From: Saccharum officinarum
Lineage: Eukaryota; Streptophyta; Magnoliopsida; Poales; Poaceae
Direction: 5' to 3'
Assembly: GCA_020631735.1 (NCBI GenBank)
Contig: CM036191.1
Span: 37,307,335-37,371,334, forward strand
DNA length: 64,000 nt
Below, piece by piece: positions 11,475 to 22,797 of the stretch (its first letter is position 1; each line of letters begins with the position of its first letter). A model generated the notes under the pieces. It worked only from the letters and a program-made list of their open reading frames with translations, was not told where the DNA came from and ran no database searches. The position numbers and the translations under genes are program-made.

Positions 11475-12449
11475 TTTTTTTGAGAAAACCGGGTTTATAT
11501 TTCACATAAAGTTTTTGGTGATTACAGTCCAAATCTTACAAGAACACCCTTGAAAGGAAAAAAAATTATAACTCAGTCCTTGTAAACTTCTCCCGGTCTG
11601 CCTCGCCGCCGGCGGCCAGAGCACACTGCTCGAAGCCGACCTCCTCTCCGGCGAAGAAACAAAGTTTTTTGTTGCCGTCTTGTGTAGCACGTCGACCCCG
11701 ACTTGCTTGGTAACCGCTGAACAACCCGGCTGGAAAAGATGGCCGTCGGCCATCACATCGTCGGACACCGAGGAATCTGACGTCTCAAGGACAAGAGCCC
11801 CCAGCACACCGGACGACGACGAACCCCGAAGGGGAATTGAACCACCAAACAAGGCGGGATCCAAACCCAACCCGGTTTCTCCTCGAGTTGGTAGCCACAC
11901 CTTCCGAATCTTCCGCCAGCGACGAGGAAGGGACAAAACCTCATGCTGCCACTGCTCGCGAAGTCGGGGAAGCCGTCAGAGATGTTGGAGAGGCCCATGT
12001 CTAAAGTCGACATGGTGTCCTCGTCGCATCCCCGCCGTCGCTCGCTGGAGCCGCAGCAGCATAGGAAGACAAGACCATGCCTCAGCGTCGGCACAGTCAA
12101 ATACCTTATACTGTCGCCTTCTGTGCAGGCAGGGAAACCGGCGTAGACATTGAACTCGATGCATCCACGCCATCGCTCGCCACAGACGCAGCAGTACCAG
12201 TAGAAGGCTCCACTCCACACCTCCGGCATGGATAAACCTATCCCTAACCTACTTAAACCAAACCTAATAGTAGTTGGTATGTACACCGGACAACCAAATC
12301 GAAGTTTCCCCCATCCTCCAGCGCCGGCTAGGCCGCCGGAGGCGAGGAGAAAAGATCGATTTGGTCGCCGGAAAGAGAATCGCCTACGATTCGCCCTGTT
12401 GGGACTGTTGCGAGAGGAAAGGAGAAGAGACGACGAGAAGACTCTACAA
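11475..12449 (-). mobile_element. Poly(A)-tailed retroposon with 19-bp TSD, minus orientation
   Basis: The 19-mer TACAAATGCATTGCAAGTT occurs exactly at 11456-11474 and 12450-12468. Between them lies 975 bp that begins with a T run on the plus strand, that is, a poly(A) tail on the minus strand. A paralogous site near 41.26 kb has the flanks joined without this insert. The insert is moderately GC-rich; a 235-codon minus frame (11753-12460) overlaps it but has no recognised domain and starts beyond the insert. It could be a 5'-truncated LINE, a SINE/LINE chimera or a retrocopy of an unknown transcript. I cannot name the family. Confidence 0.8.
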
Positions 12450-12469
12450 TACAAATGCATTGCAAGTTA

Positions 12470-13040
12470 GTTTGCTTGGGCCCATACAGGCACCAAAGGC
12501 CGAACTCAAAGCCCAGATCTACCCAGCCTATCCCATAGCGTCGGCCCAGCCTCTCCGTCCCCGCACCTCACCGTGGCAACTGGCAACTGGCATTGCCATC
12601 TCAGAAATTCGATCACTATATATCAGATTAAGTTTAATAAGTTTGGCTATAAGTCAAGCCAAGTCAGCAACTGACTACCTCGCAAAAAAAAGTCCGCAAC
12701 TGACTAGCATAATAGTTAAATAATACAACAATCTAGTCTCTTATTTTATCCAAATATTATTTTTCTATTGTGTCAGTCTTCTCTTCCCTTCCCTCCCGCG
12801 CGGACGCACAGTTCCATCGCAATTATCCTCTTTTGATCTCGCTACAGCAGCCTTGCTTCTCGCTTCTTCATCTGGGCAAGGAGGTTGGTGACCGGCGTGC
12901 GGCTGCAGCGATAACGGCGGTCGGCGCGTTATGCAGACGGCATCAGCGGCCGCGGCGACGACGGCAAGCGCGAAGCGCGGACCACGGCTGTCGGCTGGCA
13001 CATGGACGAGCTGCGCGATGCCGGCATGTATGGCTGTGTG
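12470..13040. other. Intergenic; paralogous to 41.28-41.45 kb at its left end
   Basis: 12470-12610 matches 41277-41450 (GCCCATACAGGCACCAAAGG, CTGGCATTGCC, CAGAAATTCGA). The remainder includes a 95-codon GC-rich frame (12770-13057) with no recognised domain. It might be a gene scrap, but nothing supports a product. Confidence 0.4.
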
Positions 13041-13287
13041 CCTCTGTCTCAAAATAAAAATCGTTATAGATACGTGAAGATCAGACTTTCTTAAGTTAAA
13101 TTAGGTTTGTGAAAAATAAATGTAATATTTATATCTTTAAATAAGTTTATTATAAAATATATTCAATGATCTATCTAATAATATTAATTATGTATTATAA
13201 ATAATAATAATTTTTATATATTTTATCAAAGTTAAAAGTGTTTGATTTCTCGAAAAGTAAAAATAACATCTATTTTGGGACGGAGTG
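13041..13287. mobile_element. Stowaway-like MITE
   Basis: The left end CCTCTGTCTCAAAATA and the right end TATTTTGGGACGGAGTG are inverted and match the CTCCCTCCGTCCCAAAATA consensus of grass Tc1/mariner MITEs. The interior is AT-rich, with ATAATATTAATTATG and AAATAAGTTTATTAT, as usual for this family. Confidence 0.75.
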
Positions 13288-13377
13288 ATGAGTTACAGCC
13301 ACGTGGGCACACTTCTCACACCATCCACGTTGGTACCTATGGTCATGTCATAGTCGAATCTCGGTCCCAAAATAAAT

Positions 13378-13630
13378 TACTCCCTCAATCCTTAAAAATT
13401 GTAATTCTCATATTTTGAGAAGTCAAACAATTTAAATTTTAACTAAAATTTATATATAATAAAGTACTAATACTCATGAAACAAAATAAGTACCATTAAA
13501 TTAGTTATACAATATATTTTTATAATAAAATTATTTGGATACATGAATGATTTTTTATAAATGGATACATAAATGCTAATTCTAGTATTTACTATAAACT
13601 TGGTTAAAGTTGAGGGACTTTTTTCATAAT
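13378..13630. mobile_element. Stowaway-like MITE, right end eroded
   Basis: The left end TACTCCCTCAATCC fits the Stowaway terminus. The interior shares TATAATAAAATTATTTGG and AGTACCATTAAATTA with other copies in the window. The right end is approximate. Confidence 0.6.
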
Positions 13631-13695
13631 TGCATTGTTTTGTGTAACTAGCACAAACACTTATTTCCCTCTATACCTTTTCACCGTCGTTCTCA

Positions 13696-14458
13696 TCTAT
13701 ACTTCTAATAAAGCAAACTTCCACTAGCCTATTCTCTAGCTTCTCATTGGTCCAATCCTGAAAAGTGATGTCATCCGCCCACTAAGTGACATCATGCACC
13801 CACTAAGCCCCATTGATCTCCTCACTGGCTATTTCTTTTGAAATAGAAAAAAGTCATAGCACCTAAATCAAGTATCGTAATAAAAATCCAAATGCACCAT
13901 GGTGTTCCTCACAATAAACTCTTCAAAACAAGATCCCACATGGATATATTTCGATAACTTTTTTGCAAACATTTAAACCGCTTCTAAGCAAAGCCTAGTA
14001 AAACTGCCGTTTCTAAGAAAAAAACTAGCAAAACTGCAAATCATATGGATTACATGTGGTCCTCCGAAATATGTATGATTTTGTGAAGAAAAACTCATAT
14101 AACTTTTGGAACGGGGGATGACCCTCAGGTATAGTAGGGGTGAGGGGTGAGGGTGGATGAGATTTGGACGATCTATATTTGATTTATGGACAAATCCAAA
14201 GTCTAACAAGAGAATCACAAATCTTGCAAGGATAAATTAAGCAAAAGCTAAGAGAATGAGAAAAACAATGTGATATAGTAGCAACAAATATTTTTTTTTA
14301 AAAGTAACACAAAATCTTCTGATGAAACTTATATGTCAATCGATACAATCTGCATAATTGTGTTAATGCATCTATACATATACATCTTCTAATCCTTACT
14401 CTAACTTCTTTATATTTCTACTTCAGACCCACAGCAACACGCGGGGTATTCCTACTGG
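13696..14458 (+). mobile_element. Non-autonomous Helitron, 763 bp
   Basis: Starts TCTATACTTCTAATAAAG, preceded by A, and ends CTACTGG, followed by T. This satisfies the rule for insertion between A and T with a 5' TC and a 3' CTRR. Just before the end is the hairpin region ACCCACAGCAACACGCGGGGT (14427-14447), a mutated version of the usual CCCGC...GCGGG stem. No Rep/helicase coding is present. The left part (13750-13830) contains GTGACATCA and CCACTAAG repeats. Confidence 0.8.
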
Positions 14459-14913
14459 TTTGTCAAAAAGTCAAATGTACTTAGCTTGGACCAAATATAT
14501 ACAAAGGAAAAATTAAAATATATGGTAACATAATTAGTATTATTGGATAGACAATTGAATATAATTGACAATATACTTATTTGGAGATATAAATACATAA
14601 TCAGTATTTTCTATGATTCTAATTAAACTTATAAATTTTGACTAGCATGAATACCGTAGCAACACTTAAAAAAAGATACAAGGTGTAGATAATAATATAT
14701 AACCAGAAAATTTATTTGTATTGGACTTGGAACTAGCTAGTGTCTTTTCTTGATTGGGTACAACTTGAATGTACATAGTACCACCGAACTCGCACGCGTG
14801 TGTACCCTTATGACATCAGTGTTTTAATTCTAGTGGGTAGCGTTCCACCGGACAGCTCTACCAATGGACCATGGGCCCTTTCGCTACAGCCTAGACTCCT
14901 TGCACATGCTAGC
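14459..14913. other. Intergenic; possible minus-strand SINE or tRNA-like scrap near 14830-14880
   Basis: Read on the minus strand, 14830-14875 gives GGGCCCATGGTCC followed by a box A-like TTGGTAGAGCTG, resembling the 5' half of a tRNA or SINE head. A weak GAGTTCGG lies about 65 bases further on. There is no complete cloverleaf, so I do not call a tRNA. Confidence 0.3.
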
Positions 14914-15115
14914 TACTCCCTCTGTTCCTAAATGTTTGTCGTTATTGGGTTGCGTGTCGATAAATTTGACTAGATTTGTAAAAAATATTAGCAACAGTTG
15001 TATCTCCAAATAAATTTATTATGAAAATAAATTCAACGATCTATATAATAATATTTATTATGTACTATAGATATTAATATTTTTTATATAAATTTAGTTA
15101 AAGGTTATTTTTTAG
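14914..15115. mobile_element. Stowaway-like MITE, right end eroded
   Basis: The left end TACTCCCTCTGTTCC is followed by the family interior (AAATAAATTTATTATG, ACGATCTATATAATAATA). The right end is approximate. Confidence 0.6.
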
Positions 15116-15684
15116 GAAGCGTGAATGACGGTTAATAAGGGGCGATGGCAGTACAAAGACAATTATTGGTCCTTGTAATGGCGCAATGTCTCAGACAAAT
15201 TGAAAACTTTGCCCAACCATCCACTATCGGAGCCGGCTGCTTTGCCGAGAGTCCCAGGCTCTCGGCAAAGTCTCTAAGGTCCTCGGCAAAGCCTTTGCCG
15301 AGCGTAGCTCTCGGCAAAGCGTCCTCGGCAAAAATCTGATCGGCAAAGGCTTATTTACCGAGACCCGTTTATCGGGCACTCGGCAAAGCCTTTGCCGAGA
15401 GCCCGACGTTCGGCAAAGCGCGAAATAAAAAAATGTGAAAAAACCTGAAAAAAAAATTAATCGGGGGAGGGGTCCACTGGCATTTTTCGCGGCATTTTTC
15501 GAACTCACGGCATTTTTCGTGCAAAATTCGCGGCTACGCGGTCGGCGGGATTCGAACTCGTGACCTCTTCCTCATGCGATACCTCCTCTGCCACCTGCAC
15601 TACACACTCACATGCGTCTATATACCGTTTCGGTTACTCAAATATTATACTAAACCAAGTAAAAATTGATTGTTTGAGGTCCTA

Positions 15685-16240
15685 AACAAATTCAAATTAA
15701 AAAGTTGTCAACTACAAAGTTTCATAACTTTTCGAGCACTACATTTTTCATATAGAAACTTTTTTTCCATCCGAGGTCTTTTGAAAAATTCAAATTTTAA
15801 AATTTTGAATTTCAAACGTAGTTTTGCATGACAAGATTAATTCAAATGAAAAAGTGGTCAACTACAATGTTTCATAACTTTTCGAGATCTACAAACTTCA
15901 TTTAGGAAGTTTTTCCATCCGAGGTCTTTTGAAAAATTCGAATTTTAAAATTTTGAATTTCAAACGTAGTTTTGCATGACAAGATGAATTCAAATGAAAA
16001 AGTTGTCAACTACAATGTTTCATAACTTTTTGGGATCTACAAACTTCATTTAGGAAGTTTTTCCAGCCGAGGTCTTTTGAAAAATTCGAATTTTAAAATT
16101 TTAACATTTTGAATTTCAAACGTAGATTTGCATGACAAGATGAATTCAAATTAAAAAGTGGTCAACTACAATATTTCATAACCTTTCGAGATCTACAAAC
16201 TTCATTTAGGAAGTTTTTCCATCCGAAATTATGGTGCTAA
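15685..16240. repeat. Internal tandem repeat of the CACTA element, about 150-bp unit
   Basis: AATTCAAAT(G/T)AAAAAG with GTCAACTACAA recurs at about 15690, 15841, 15988 and 16143. Each unit continues with TTTCATAACTTTT, ACAAACTTCATTTAGGAAG and CCATCCGAGGTCTTTTG. A related piece lies inverted at 16335-16425. Confidence 0.85.
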
Positions 16241-16247
16241 CATTGTT

Positions 16248-16316
16248 CACAAATTTTATATATCTCTCTTGTAGTTTCATGAAACTACATGAGAGACATA
16301 TAGATTTTGTGAACAA
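16248..16316. repeat. Long perfect-centre palindrome inside the CACTA element
   Basis: GTTCACAAA...TCTCTC..GTAGTTTCAT on the left is mirrored by GAAACTAC.TGAGAGA...TTTTGTGAAC on the right. A transcript would form a hairpin with about 30-bp arms. Confidence 0.8.
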
Positions 16317-16724
16317 CGTAATTATTACTTTATCGAATGAAAAAATGACCAATATAAAGTTTGTAGATCATGAGAAGTTATGAAACTTTGTAGTTGAAAA
16401 CTTTTTTATTTGAATTCGTTTAGGGCACCAAAACATGGTTTGAAAAATTGTTTTGCCGAGTGTTTTACTTTGGCACTCGGCAAAGAAGCCTTTGCCGAGT
16501 GTTTTTTTTTGGCACTCGGCAAAAAAACTTCTTTGCCAAAGAAACTTCTTTGCCGAGAGCCATTTATCGGACGCTCGGCAAAGCCTTCTTTGCCGAGTGC
16601 AGAGGCTTTGCCGAGTGTTTTTTATTTGGCTCTCGGCAAAGTCTTCTTTGCCGAGCGCCCGCCCAAAAAAAACGCTCGGCAAAGCCTCCGGCGCTCGGCA
16701 AAGAAGCGGATTCCGGTAGTGATC

Positions 16725-18185
16725 AGCACAAGGTTGACTTGACTTACATATGATAGTAGGGCCCATTCGGCTGACAGCGTTACTGCCGCCGCTGCTATAT
16801 CTCTGTTGCGAGAGGGGGGGAAATACTGTAGCTTGGTTGACAACAAGCGTTGCAACTAGCTTATTGAGCTCCACCTTCGCGATGGCAAGGCCCACTCCAA
16901 GGTCGACGCCATCTGCTGCTCGACCTTGCTCAGCCTCCTTGGTGGCTTCGCAGCGCCAGCATGCAGACTCTTCAACGGAAAAAAAAAAGGAACTGTTTCA
17001 GTACTCCTCCTTCTAAAACTATTACAGATCTCAAAGCAGCCAATCTAAATAATTATTTTTCTTAATTGTTTTTCCTAAGGCCCGCATGGGCCTGGCCCAT
17101 TCAAGCTCAATCCGTGTCATCACTGATCACCCTGATCTAAAGCTGACCTTCCTGATCCCTTTGTTCGGTGGTTTGTTTCCTCGATCGGCGACGGAGACGG
17201 TGCACCGTCGTGGCATCGCGGCACCGCACCTCACCGTGTTCGAGCGCGAGTTCTTGTGTGGTGCTTTACCCGCTCTCGTGGCGTCAAGGAGCGGACCATT
17301 TCCTCGAGTCCGTGGAGCTGCATGTCATTGGTCTGCGTATGGGTGCATGCAGCTCGATTCCTGACTCCTGAGCATGCATGTAGTCTGGCAACGCTGGAAC
17401 CACCACTCACGTATCACGGCTTTGCCCTCTCTTGTCAGCTCCATCTCCATCGTCGGGAACAGATCCTTGCTTGATGCCACACGAGGAAAACAAACAAGGG
17501 GAATCCAAGAATGGGCTAGGATCGGAGGAGGGGATAGAGAGGTGATGTCGTCCGCTCGTTCTGGCGATCCCGGAAATTATCCGTGTCGTCTTCTTTCAAC
17601 GATCGAGTAAACGGAGCGGGGGCTAGAAGCGCGAGGGCTCCAACATCGCAGTTAGGGCTAGGTTGGACGGACCGGGCCCATCGGGACCCAATAGAAAATT
17701 AATTAAAAATAATTAATTTTATGTGCTGTTTTAAGATCTGTGCTATTTTTAAAAAGAGAAGTATTGGAGCAGTTCTAAAAAAAAGGATTTCGAACATACA
17801 AAGCTCTGAAAACCAAATGTAAGGAACTGGGCAATTGGATTAGGAATTTGTGTAGGATAGCAAGAATCAGGAGTACAGGTACATGATGAAGAAGAACACA
17901 GCTGGGAACCCGTGAGATTAAGGAAACGGTTTCAGTTGGATTCAGATAACATTTGTCAGATACCCTCTCGATACTGGAACGCGCTTATACAATGCGCCAG
18001 AACCAACACGGCAAACAGGCCGACCCAAACATGTGCAAAAGCTCAAACCAGCCCATCATACCAGCATACTTGCTTCCCTTAGCCACTGGCTCTTGTGACA
18101 TATGCACACACACTCTACACTTAGAACACCTTCAAAAGACTAAGATTAAGCCGGCAGATCTCTCACCCCTATAGACGCGCACATA
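16725..18185. other. Intergenic DNA, no supported gene
   Basis: A moderately GC-rich patch (about 16740-16940 and 17080-17660) has overlapping short frames in several phases, none with a recognised motif. AT-rich DNA follows. It may be a decayed exon of an unknown gene; I see no splice pattern that rescues one. Confidence 0.4.
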
Positions 18186-18189
18186 CATA

Positions 18190-18290
18190 ATGAGCCTGTA
18201 TATTATGCAGAGGTGCTCATAAGGTAAGATATATGTATGTTCATATAGCTGAGTGTATGTGTATATGTATGAGTGGTTTTGCAAAAATAT
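18190..18290 (+). mobile_element. SINE 3'-tail relic
   Basis: The pattern TTCATA...TGAGTGTATGTGTATATGTATGAGTGGTTTTGCAAAAA parallels the 3' half of the SINE at 43,669-43,955 (TTCATAGGGGTGAGTGTGCATG...TTGCAAAAA), with CG-to-TA type changes. The tRNA-like head is not recognisable. Confidence 0.4.
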
Positions 18291-19023
18291 AATTGGAATA
18301 AACCGAAAACGTCACATGTTATTGACATGACGGATGAGTAAGTTATTGGGACTTCGGGCGCATCTGTTTTAGCGGCCTAGCTTCCAACTGGTGTCTCGTC
18401 TGGATGTGCATGTATTTATCTCAATCCACGTGTATTGAAGTAGATTGAAGTGAAATTAAACTAAGTTCCATTTCATTTCACTCCAACACAGGTGGATTAA
18501 AGTGAATACACATGCATCTAAACAAGTGTGAGTTTGGTGAGCGACTGAGCGTGAGCCGCCCCACTTGCGCTCCCGTAGGGCCGTTCTCTTGGTTGCACGC
18601 TCTTGACTCCGCGGCGACTTGTACAGAACTGTAGTTGTGCATGTGGTGCACGGCCGTGCACACATGCACGGCCCCTGGCAGACTTATCTGCGGCTTCGCT
18701 GCCCCCGCTACGGTGCGACGACCGACGACCTGCCCGGCCTCTGGCTGCACGGGCAGCTAGCATCCGTGTCATTGTATGTTGGCATGGTCACGTCGCTTTC
18801 GAATGAGATATTTCGCTTGGAGCTTTGGTACAACAGACAAATATAAGTATATATATTTATTAAATTAATATAAATAGGCCTTGTCACAATCAGCACAAGG
18901 TTGTTGACTATTGATACGTGCTCAACCGTGGAAACTCCTTGCTACGGGCCGAGCCGTCACTTTTTTGATGACCAAGGTGCGCGATGACTTGACTTCATAC
19001 AGATCAGCGCAGCGTGGCATCAG

Positions 19024-19034
19024 TTTATATATTA
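19024..19034 (+). promoter_or_regulatory. Putative TATA box of the ankyrin-PGG gene
   Basis: TTTATATATTA lies 78 bp upstream of the chosen ATG, a plausible core-promoter spacing for a plant gene with a short leader. Confidence 0.45.
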
Positions 19035-19111
19035 AGCTGCCCGCGGCCTCTCTTGCCTGACATCATGACCATATAGAGTAGCAGTTGCTAACTTCCTCAC
19101 TCATCAGACCG

Positions 19112-22100
19112 ATGGATCGTCTTCAGCAGCAGCACATCCAGCTCGCGCCATGGCCTACAACTTCCAGTGGCGGTGGCACACCTGCAAGTGCCACACCCAC
19201 ACCCACACCGGCGCCGATGCAGCCGCAGCATGATGGTGATGGTGCACGCTTCACCGGCATGTGCCCTTTCCTCCATGCCATGGTCTACAACAACGGGCAG
19301 ATGGTGGATGTGGATGTCATCATGGCGCAGCTTACGAAACAACACGCCGCTGTGGCAGATTGTGGAGCCACCGGTACAAACACCACCTCACAAATTGCTT
19401 CTTTCTTTCTCTTTCTTTTCTCTTTTCAATTCATCGTTTGGCACACGAATTGCTGGAAAAAGGTTGAGTCCGTGAGTAAGTGGGATGGACAGTGTAAATG
19501 GATCGATGCTGCGGACAGTTCGTCTGCTCCTCCAGTGTTATTTTTTTCAACTAAAAAAAGTGTATACTTCCTCGCATCAGCCACACGTGTAGATCCATCA
19601 CCGCTCCAATCGGAGTGGGGTAGAGGGTGCTTGTAGTGGGTGAGATTCGACAACCCCGAAAGATGGAGGACGTAGTGTAGAGTGGACACAAGGAGAAGTG
19701 TGCGGAGGTAGGGAGGGAAATGAGTGGGTAAGGGTCTCTCCCCCTCTCATATACTTTGAGTCTAAGCGTCGGCAAAAATGGACCCTATAACAGATAGCGG
19801 GCCAGACCTCAATTAACATAAGTGGACTACTTAAGAGGCCTGCCTCTGAAAATCTCCCTCATTTTTAGAGGCGGTAAACCTAAGGGACCCACCTTTGTTA
19901 ATTCAATTTAGGAAGTGACCCGTCTCCAAAAATCACCCTCATTTTCAGAGGTGATTAACTTAAGGGACCCATCTATCTGATTTTTGGAGATGGTTGTCTA
20001 TTAAGTTTCTCTATGGATGGTCTGACCTCCACTAAAAATTGATGATTTTTTTTGGAGAAACAGACACTTTTTTTACCACCTCTATAATTCATTAAAAAAG
20101 TTGCCTTCTAAAATTCTTTTTGTAGAACTATGGAACCTTCACTGACTAACGTTAGTGTTAAGGAGTTTTAGTAGCAAACAGTTTGATATACCATTTTGGT
20201 ATAGCAAGGCCCGTGTATAACCTTTAAAAGCTCATAACTTCGATGTTTTATTAACATGGAATCGTTGTTGATGATAGTTTAATAACCTTTCCCATGTGCT
20301 GTGTTGTCGACTGGTCTATTTTTATTTAATTTTGTTTGTTACCTTATATGTGTATACTTGCATGTTGCGGTGGATGCTTGCCATGATCAGAAGGGGAGTT
20401 GATTGTGGACCTGCAAGAAGAGGAGTTTGAAGTCTTTGAGACAGGCAAGTGTTCTGATCATATTGTATTTTTATCCTTTATAACACTTTAATCATATATT
20501 TATTTACCTTGTCATAAGATATGAGCCACAGCAAGAGCCACCATAGTTTAAGCTAAGGCTTCAACTAAATAGATATTAAAAATACATAGAGATGCCATAT
20601 TAATAAAAAAAACTATAGATATGGATGAAACAAATATATAGCTAGATCACTAATTCATAAGTTTATTCAATCTTGATAGAAAATACAGAGTAGTATCTAT
20701 TATGCTTATAGTTTTTGAAAATGAAAAAGGAGAGAAAAAAATACAATTTAATAAATTAATTTTTATATATATTACTCACATATATCAAAGAGGTATCAAT
20801 GCGTATGTCTTTTCTAGCCTGTGTGAGTAAGCATCGATAGATAGTGACCAACAATTTTGATTATTGTAACTTATTTTATTATTTATTCCACCCCTCTTTC
20901 AGGCTTGTTTAGGCACATACATTGCAGCATAGACGAGGTGACTGTAGGGAGGAACACCGTTGTACATGTGGCTGCGGCGCAAGGGCACCATGAGCTGATC
21001 CGGGAGCTGTACCTCAGGTTCAGGGATCATCAGGGCCTGCTCTCTCGCAGGAACTTAGCGCTGGACACGCCGCTGCACTCCGCGGCAAGGGCTGGGCACG
21101 CCACGGCCGTCAAGGTTCTCGCCGAGCTGGTCCGGGACTGCGGCGAGAGCATCCTGGGATGCAAGAACGAGGCAGGGGACACGGCCCTGCACCTGGCGGC
21201 GAGGCACGGGCATAGCGCTGCGGTGGAGGCCCTCGTCTTGGAGGCGGCGGAGCCGGCGGCCGAAGTGAACAACGCAGGCGTGTCGGCGCTGTATTTGGCG
21301 GTAATCAGCGGGTCGGTGGAAGCTGTCAGAGCGATCACGTCTTGCAGGGGCGCGTCATCTGCCGGGCCGAGCTCGCAGAATGCTCTGCACGCCGCCGTCT
21401 TCCACAGCACAGAAATGGTTGAGCTGCTGCTGTCATGGAGGCCGGCGCTGGTGGACCAGGTCGACTGCAATGGCAGTACCCCGCTCCACTTCGCGTCCTC
21501 CGACGGCAACCCCACCATCGTGCGTGCGATCCTGTGCGCCGCGACGCCGCCGCGAACAATGTACAAGAAGGACTCGGGCGGTCTGTCGGCGCTTCACGTC
21601 GCGGCGCGAATGGGCCACGCCGGGATAGTGGCGGACATGCTACGGAGATGCCCCGACGCCATCGAGCTCCGTGACGACGAGGGCAGGACCTTCGTGCACA
21701 CCGCGGCCAGGGAGAAGCGCTCCAACGTAGTGGCTCTGGCTATCAGTACCCCCTTCCAGCGCGGCCTCCTAGACACGCAGGACAGGGACGGGAACACGCC
21801 GCTCCACCTCGCGGTGGCCGCGGGCGCGCACAGCGTCGTGGAGGATCTGCTCCGGAAGGGCAAGGTGCGGGCCAACGTCCTGAACAACGACGGGCACACG
21901 GCTTTCGATCTCGCCGCGGGATCGAACAACTTCTTCACCATGGTAAGCCTGGTGGTGACGCTGGTCGCCTACGGGGCGCAGCTCCGGCCGCAGAGGCAGG
22001 ACCACCTGAATCCGTGGAGGTGGAGTGGCGGCAACGACGCGGCGACGGCCGCGGCGTGGCAGGGGATAGACAAGACCTCCGACAGCCTCGCCGTGGTAGC

Positions 22101-22707
22101 CGTGCTCATAGCCACCTCTGCGTTCGCCGCCGGTTTCAACCTGCCCGGCGGGTACAGCGACAGCACGGGCGGCGAGGCGGTCCTCGCGAGCAAGCTCGCC
22201 TTCAAGTGCTTCCTCTGCCTGAACACCGTTGCCGTGGCGGCGTCCATGGTCTCCGTGGTCCTGCTCGTCTACGGCAAGGCGTCGCGCTCCGCGGGCTCGT
22301 GGAAGAGCTTCGTGCTGGCGCTGCACTGCATGTGGGTGTCGCTCGTCAGCCTCCTGCTGGCCCTCTACGCGGCACTGTTGTCCGTGGTGAGCGCCAGGGC
22401 GGCCTTCTTCTACGTTATGTTGGCCATCTACGCGGCCATCTATGTCCTGACCCTGCTCATCGTCAAGTGGATCGCGCCTGACACCGGGCTGTGCACGGTC
22501 TGGAGGTTTCTTTGTCAGCGGTGTCGCTCCAACGGACGGCATGTCATCAGGCGGCAGTATCCGCTTGCCGGCGCCACCGTACTCAACTCGTTTCTGTTTT
22601 CGGTTACAAGTCTCTTAGCGTTCGTCGGCATTATATTCATACTTGGAATTGGAAACTCAGAGAAGGAGCTGCGACTGGCCACCTCACCTGCACCTTCTCC
22701 ACTTTAG
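19112..22707 (+). CDS. Ankyrin-repeat membrane protein with PGG domain (ACD6-like class), three exons
   Basis: Exons 19112-19373, 20391-20444 and 20903-22707 join in consistent phase 1 to give 706 residues. Intron 1 is GT-AG. Intron 2 begins AG|GCAAGT, a GC-AG intron. An upstream in-frame run before 20903 is intronic and lacks an ATG. Exon 1 encodes a Pro/Thr-rich head followed by FTGMCPFLHAM. Residues about 120-445 hold about ten ankyrin repeats (TPLHxAAxxGH type). Residues about 490-630 are the PGG domain, with FNLPGGY at about 517-523, and hydrophobic segments near 501-518, 539-562, 577-602, 607-627 and 666-688. Family members sit in the plasma membrane or ER, and some (Arabidopsis ACD6) act in salicylate-linked defence. 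Ligand and role here are unknown. The tail is short and polar. AATAAA follows at 22792. Confidence 0.9.
19796..20065. repeat. Transposon-type short inverted/direct repeats within intron 1
   Basis: The units CTCATTTTTAGAGGCGG, TCATTTTCAGAGGTG and AACCTAAGGGACCCACC / AACTTAAGGGACCCATC recur, together with inverted forms (TTTTTGGAGATGG). This is the texture of a CACTA subterminal region. It explains the odd composition of intron 1; no clean termini were found. Confidence 0.5.
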
Positions 22708-22791
22708 AAAATGATGAAGTATAGCATTATAGCATCCCTCGTAATAAGTTATATAATTGTTGTAAAATATATATGTGGGACTCTAACAAGG

Positions 22792-22797
22792 AATAAA
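22792..22797 (+). terminator. Polyadenylation signal AATAAA of the ankyrin-PGG gene
   Basis: AATAAA lies 85 bp after the stop codon, in AT-rich DNA. Confidence 0.45.

Larger units (their letters stand above)
15222..16721. mobile_element. Non-autonomous CACTA transposon, 1.5 kb, TSD ATC
   Basis: The left terminus CACTATCGGAGCCGG and the right terminus, read inverted as CACTACCGGAATCCG, are matching terminal inverted repeats. The flanking trinucleotide is ATC on both sides (15219-15221, 16722-16724). Subterminal arrays of TTTGCCGAG / CTCGGCAAAG fill the outer 200-300 bp at each end, typical of a large grass CACTA family. The interior carries tandem repeats and a palindrome instead of a transposase gene, so it depends on enzymes supplied elsewhere. 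Confidence 0.9.

Noticed and set aside
14830..14880. tRNA-like sequence on the minus strand
   Set aside because: Only a box A and 5' half are recognisable; no anticodon arm or T arm folds, so at most a SINE or tRNA scrap.
20857..20902. Upstream extension of the ankyrin exon 3 frame
   Set aside because: Begins with TTG, ends in a pyrimidine tract plus CAG acceptor, and the phases of exons 1 and 2 fit exactly; it is intron.
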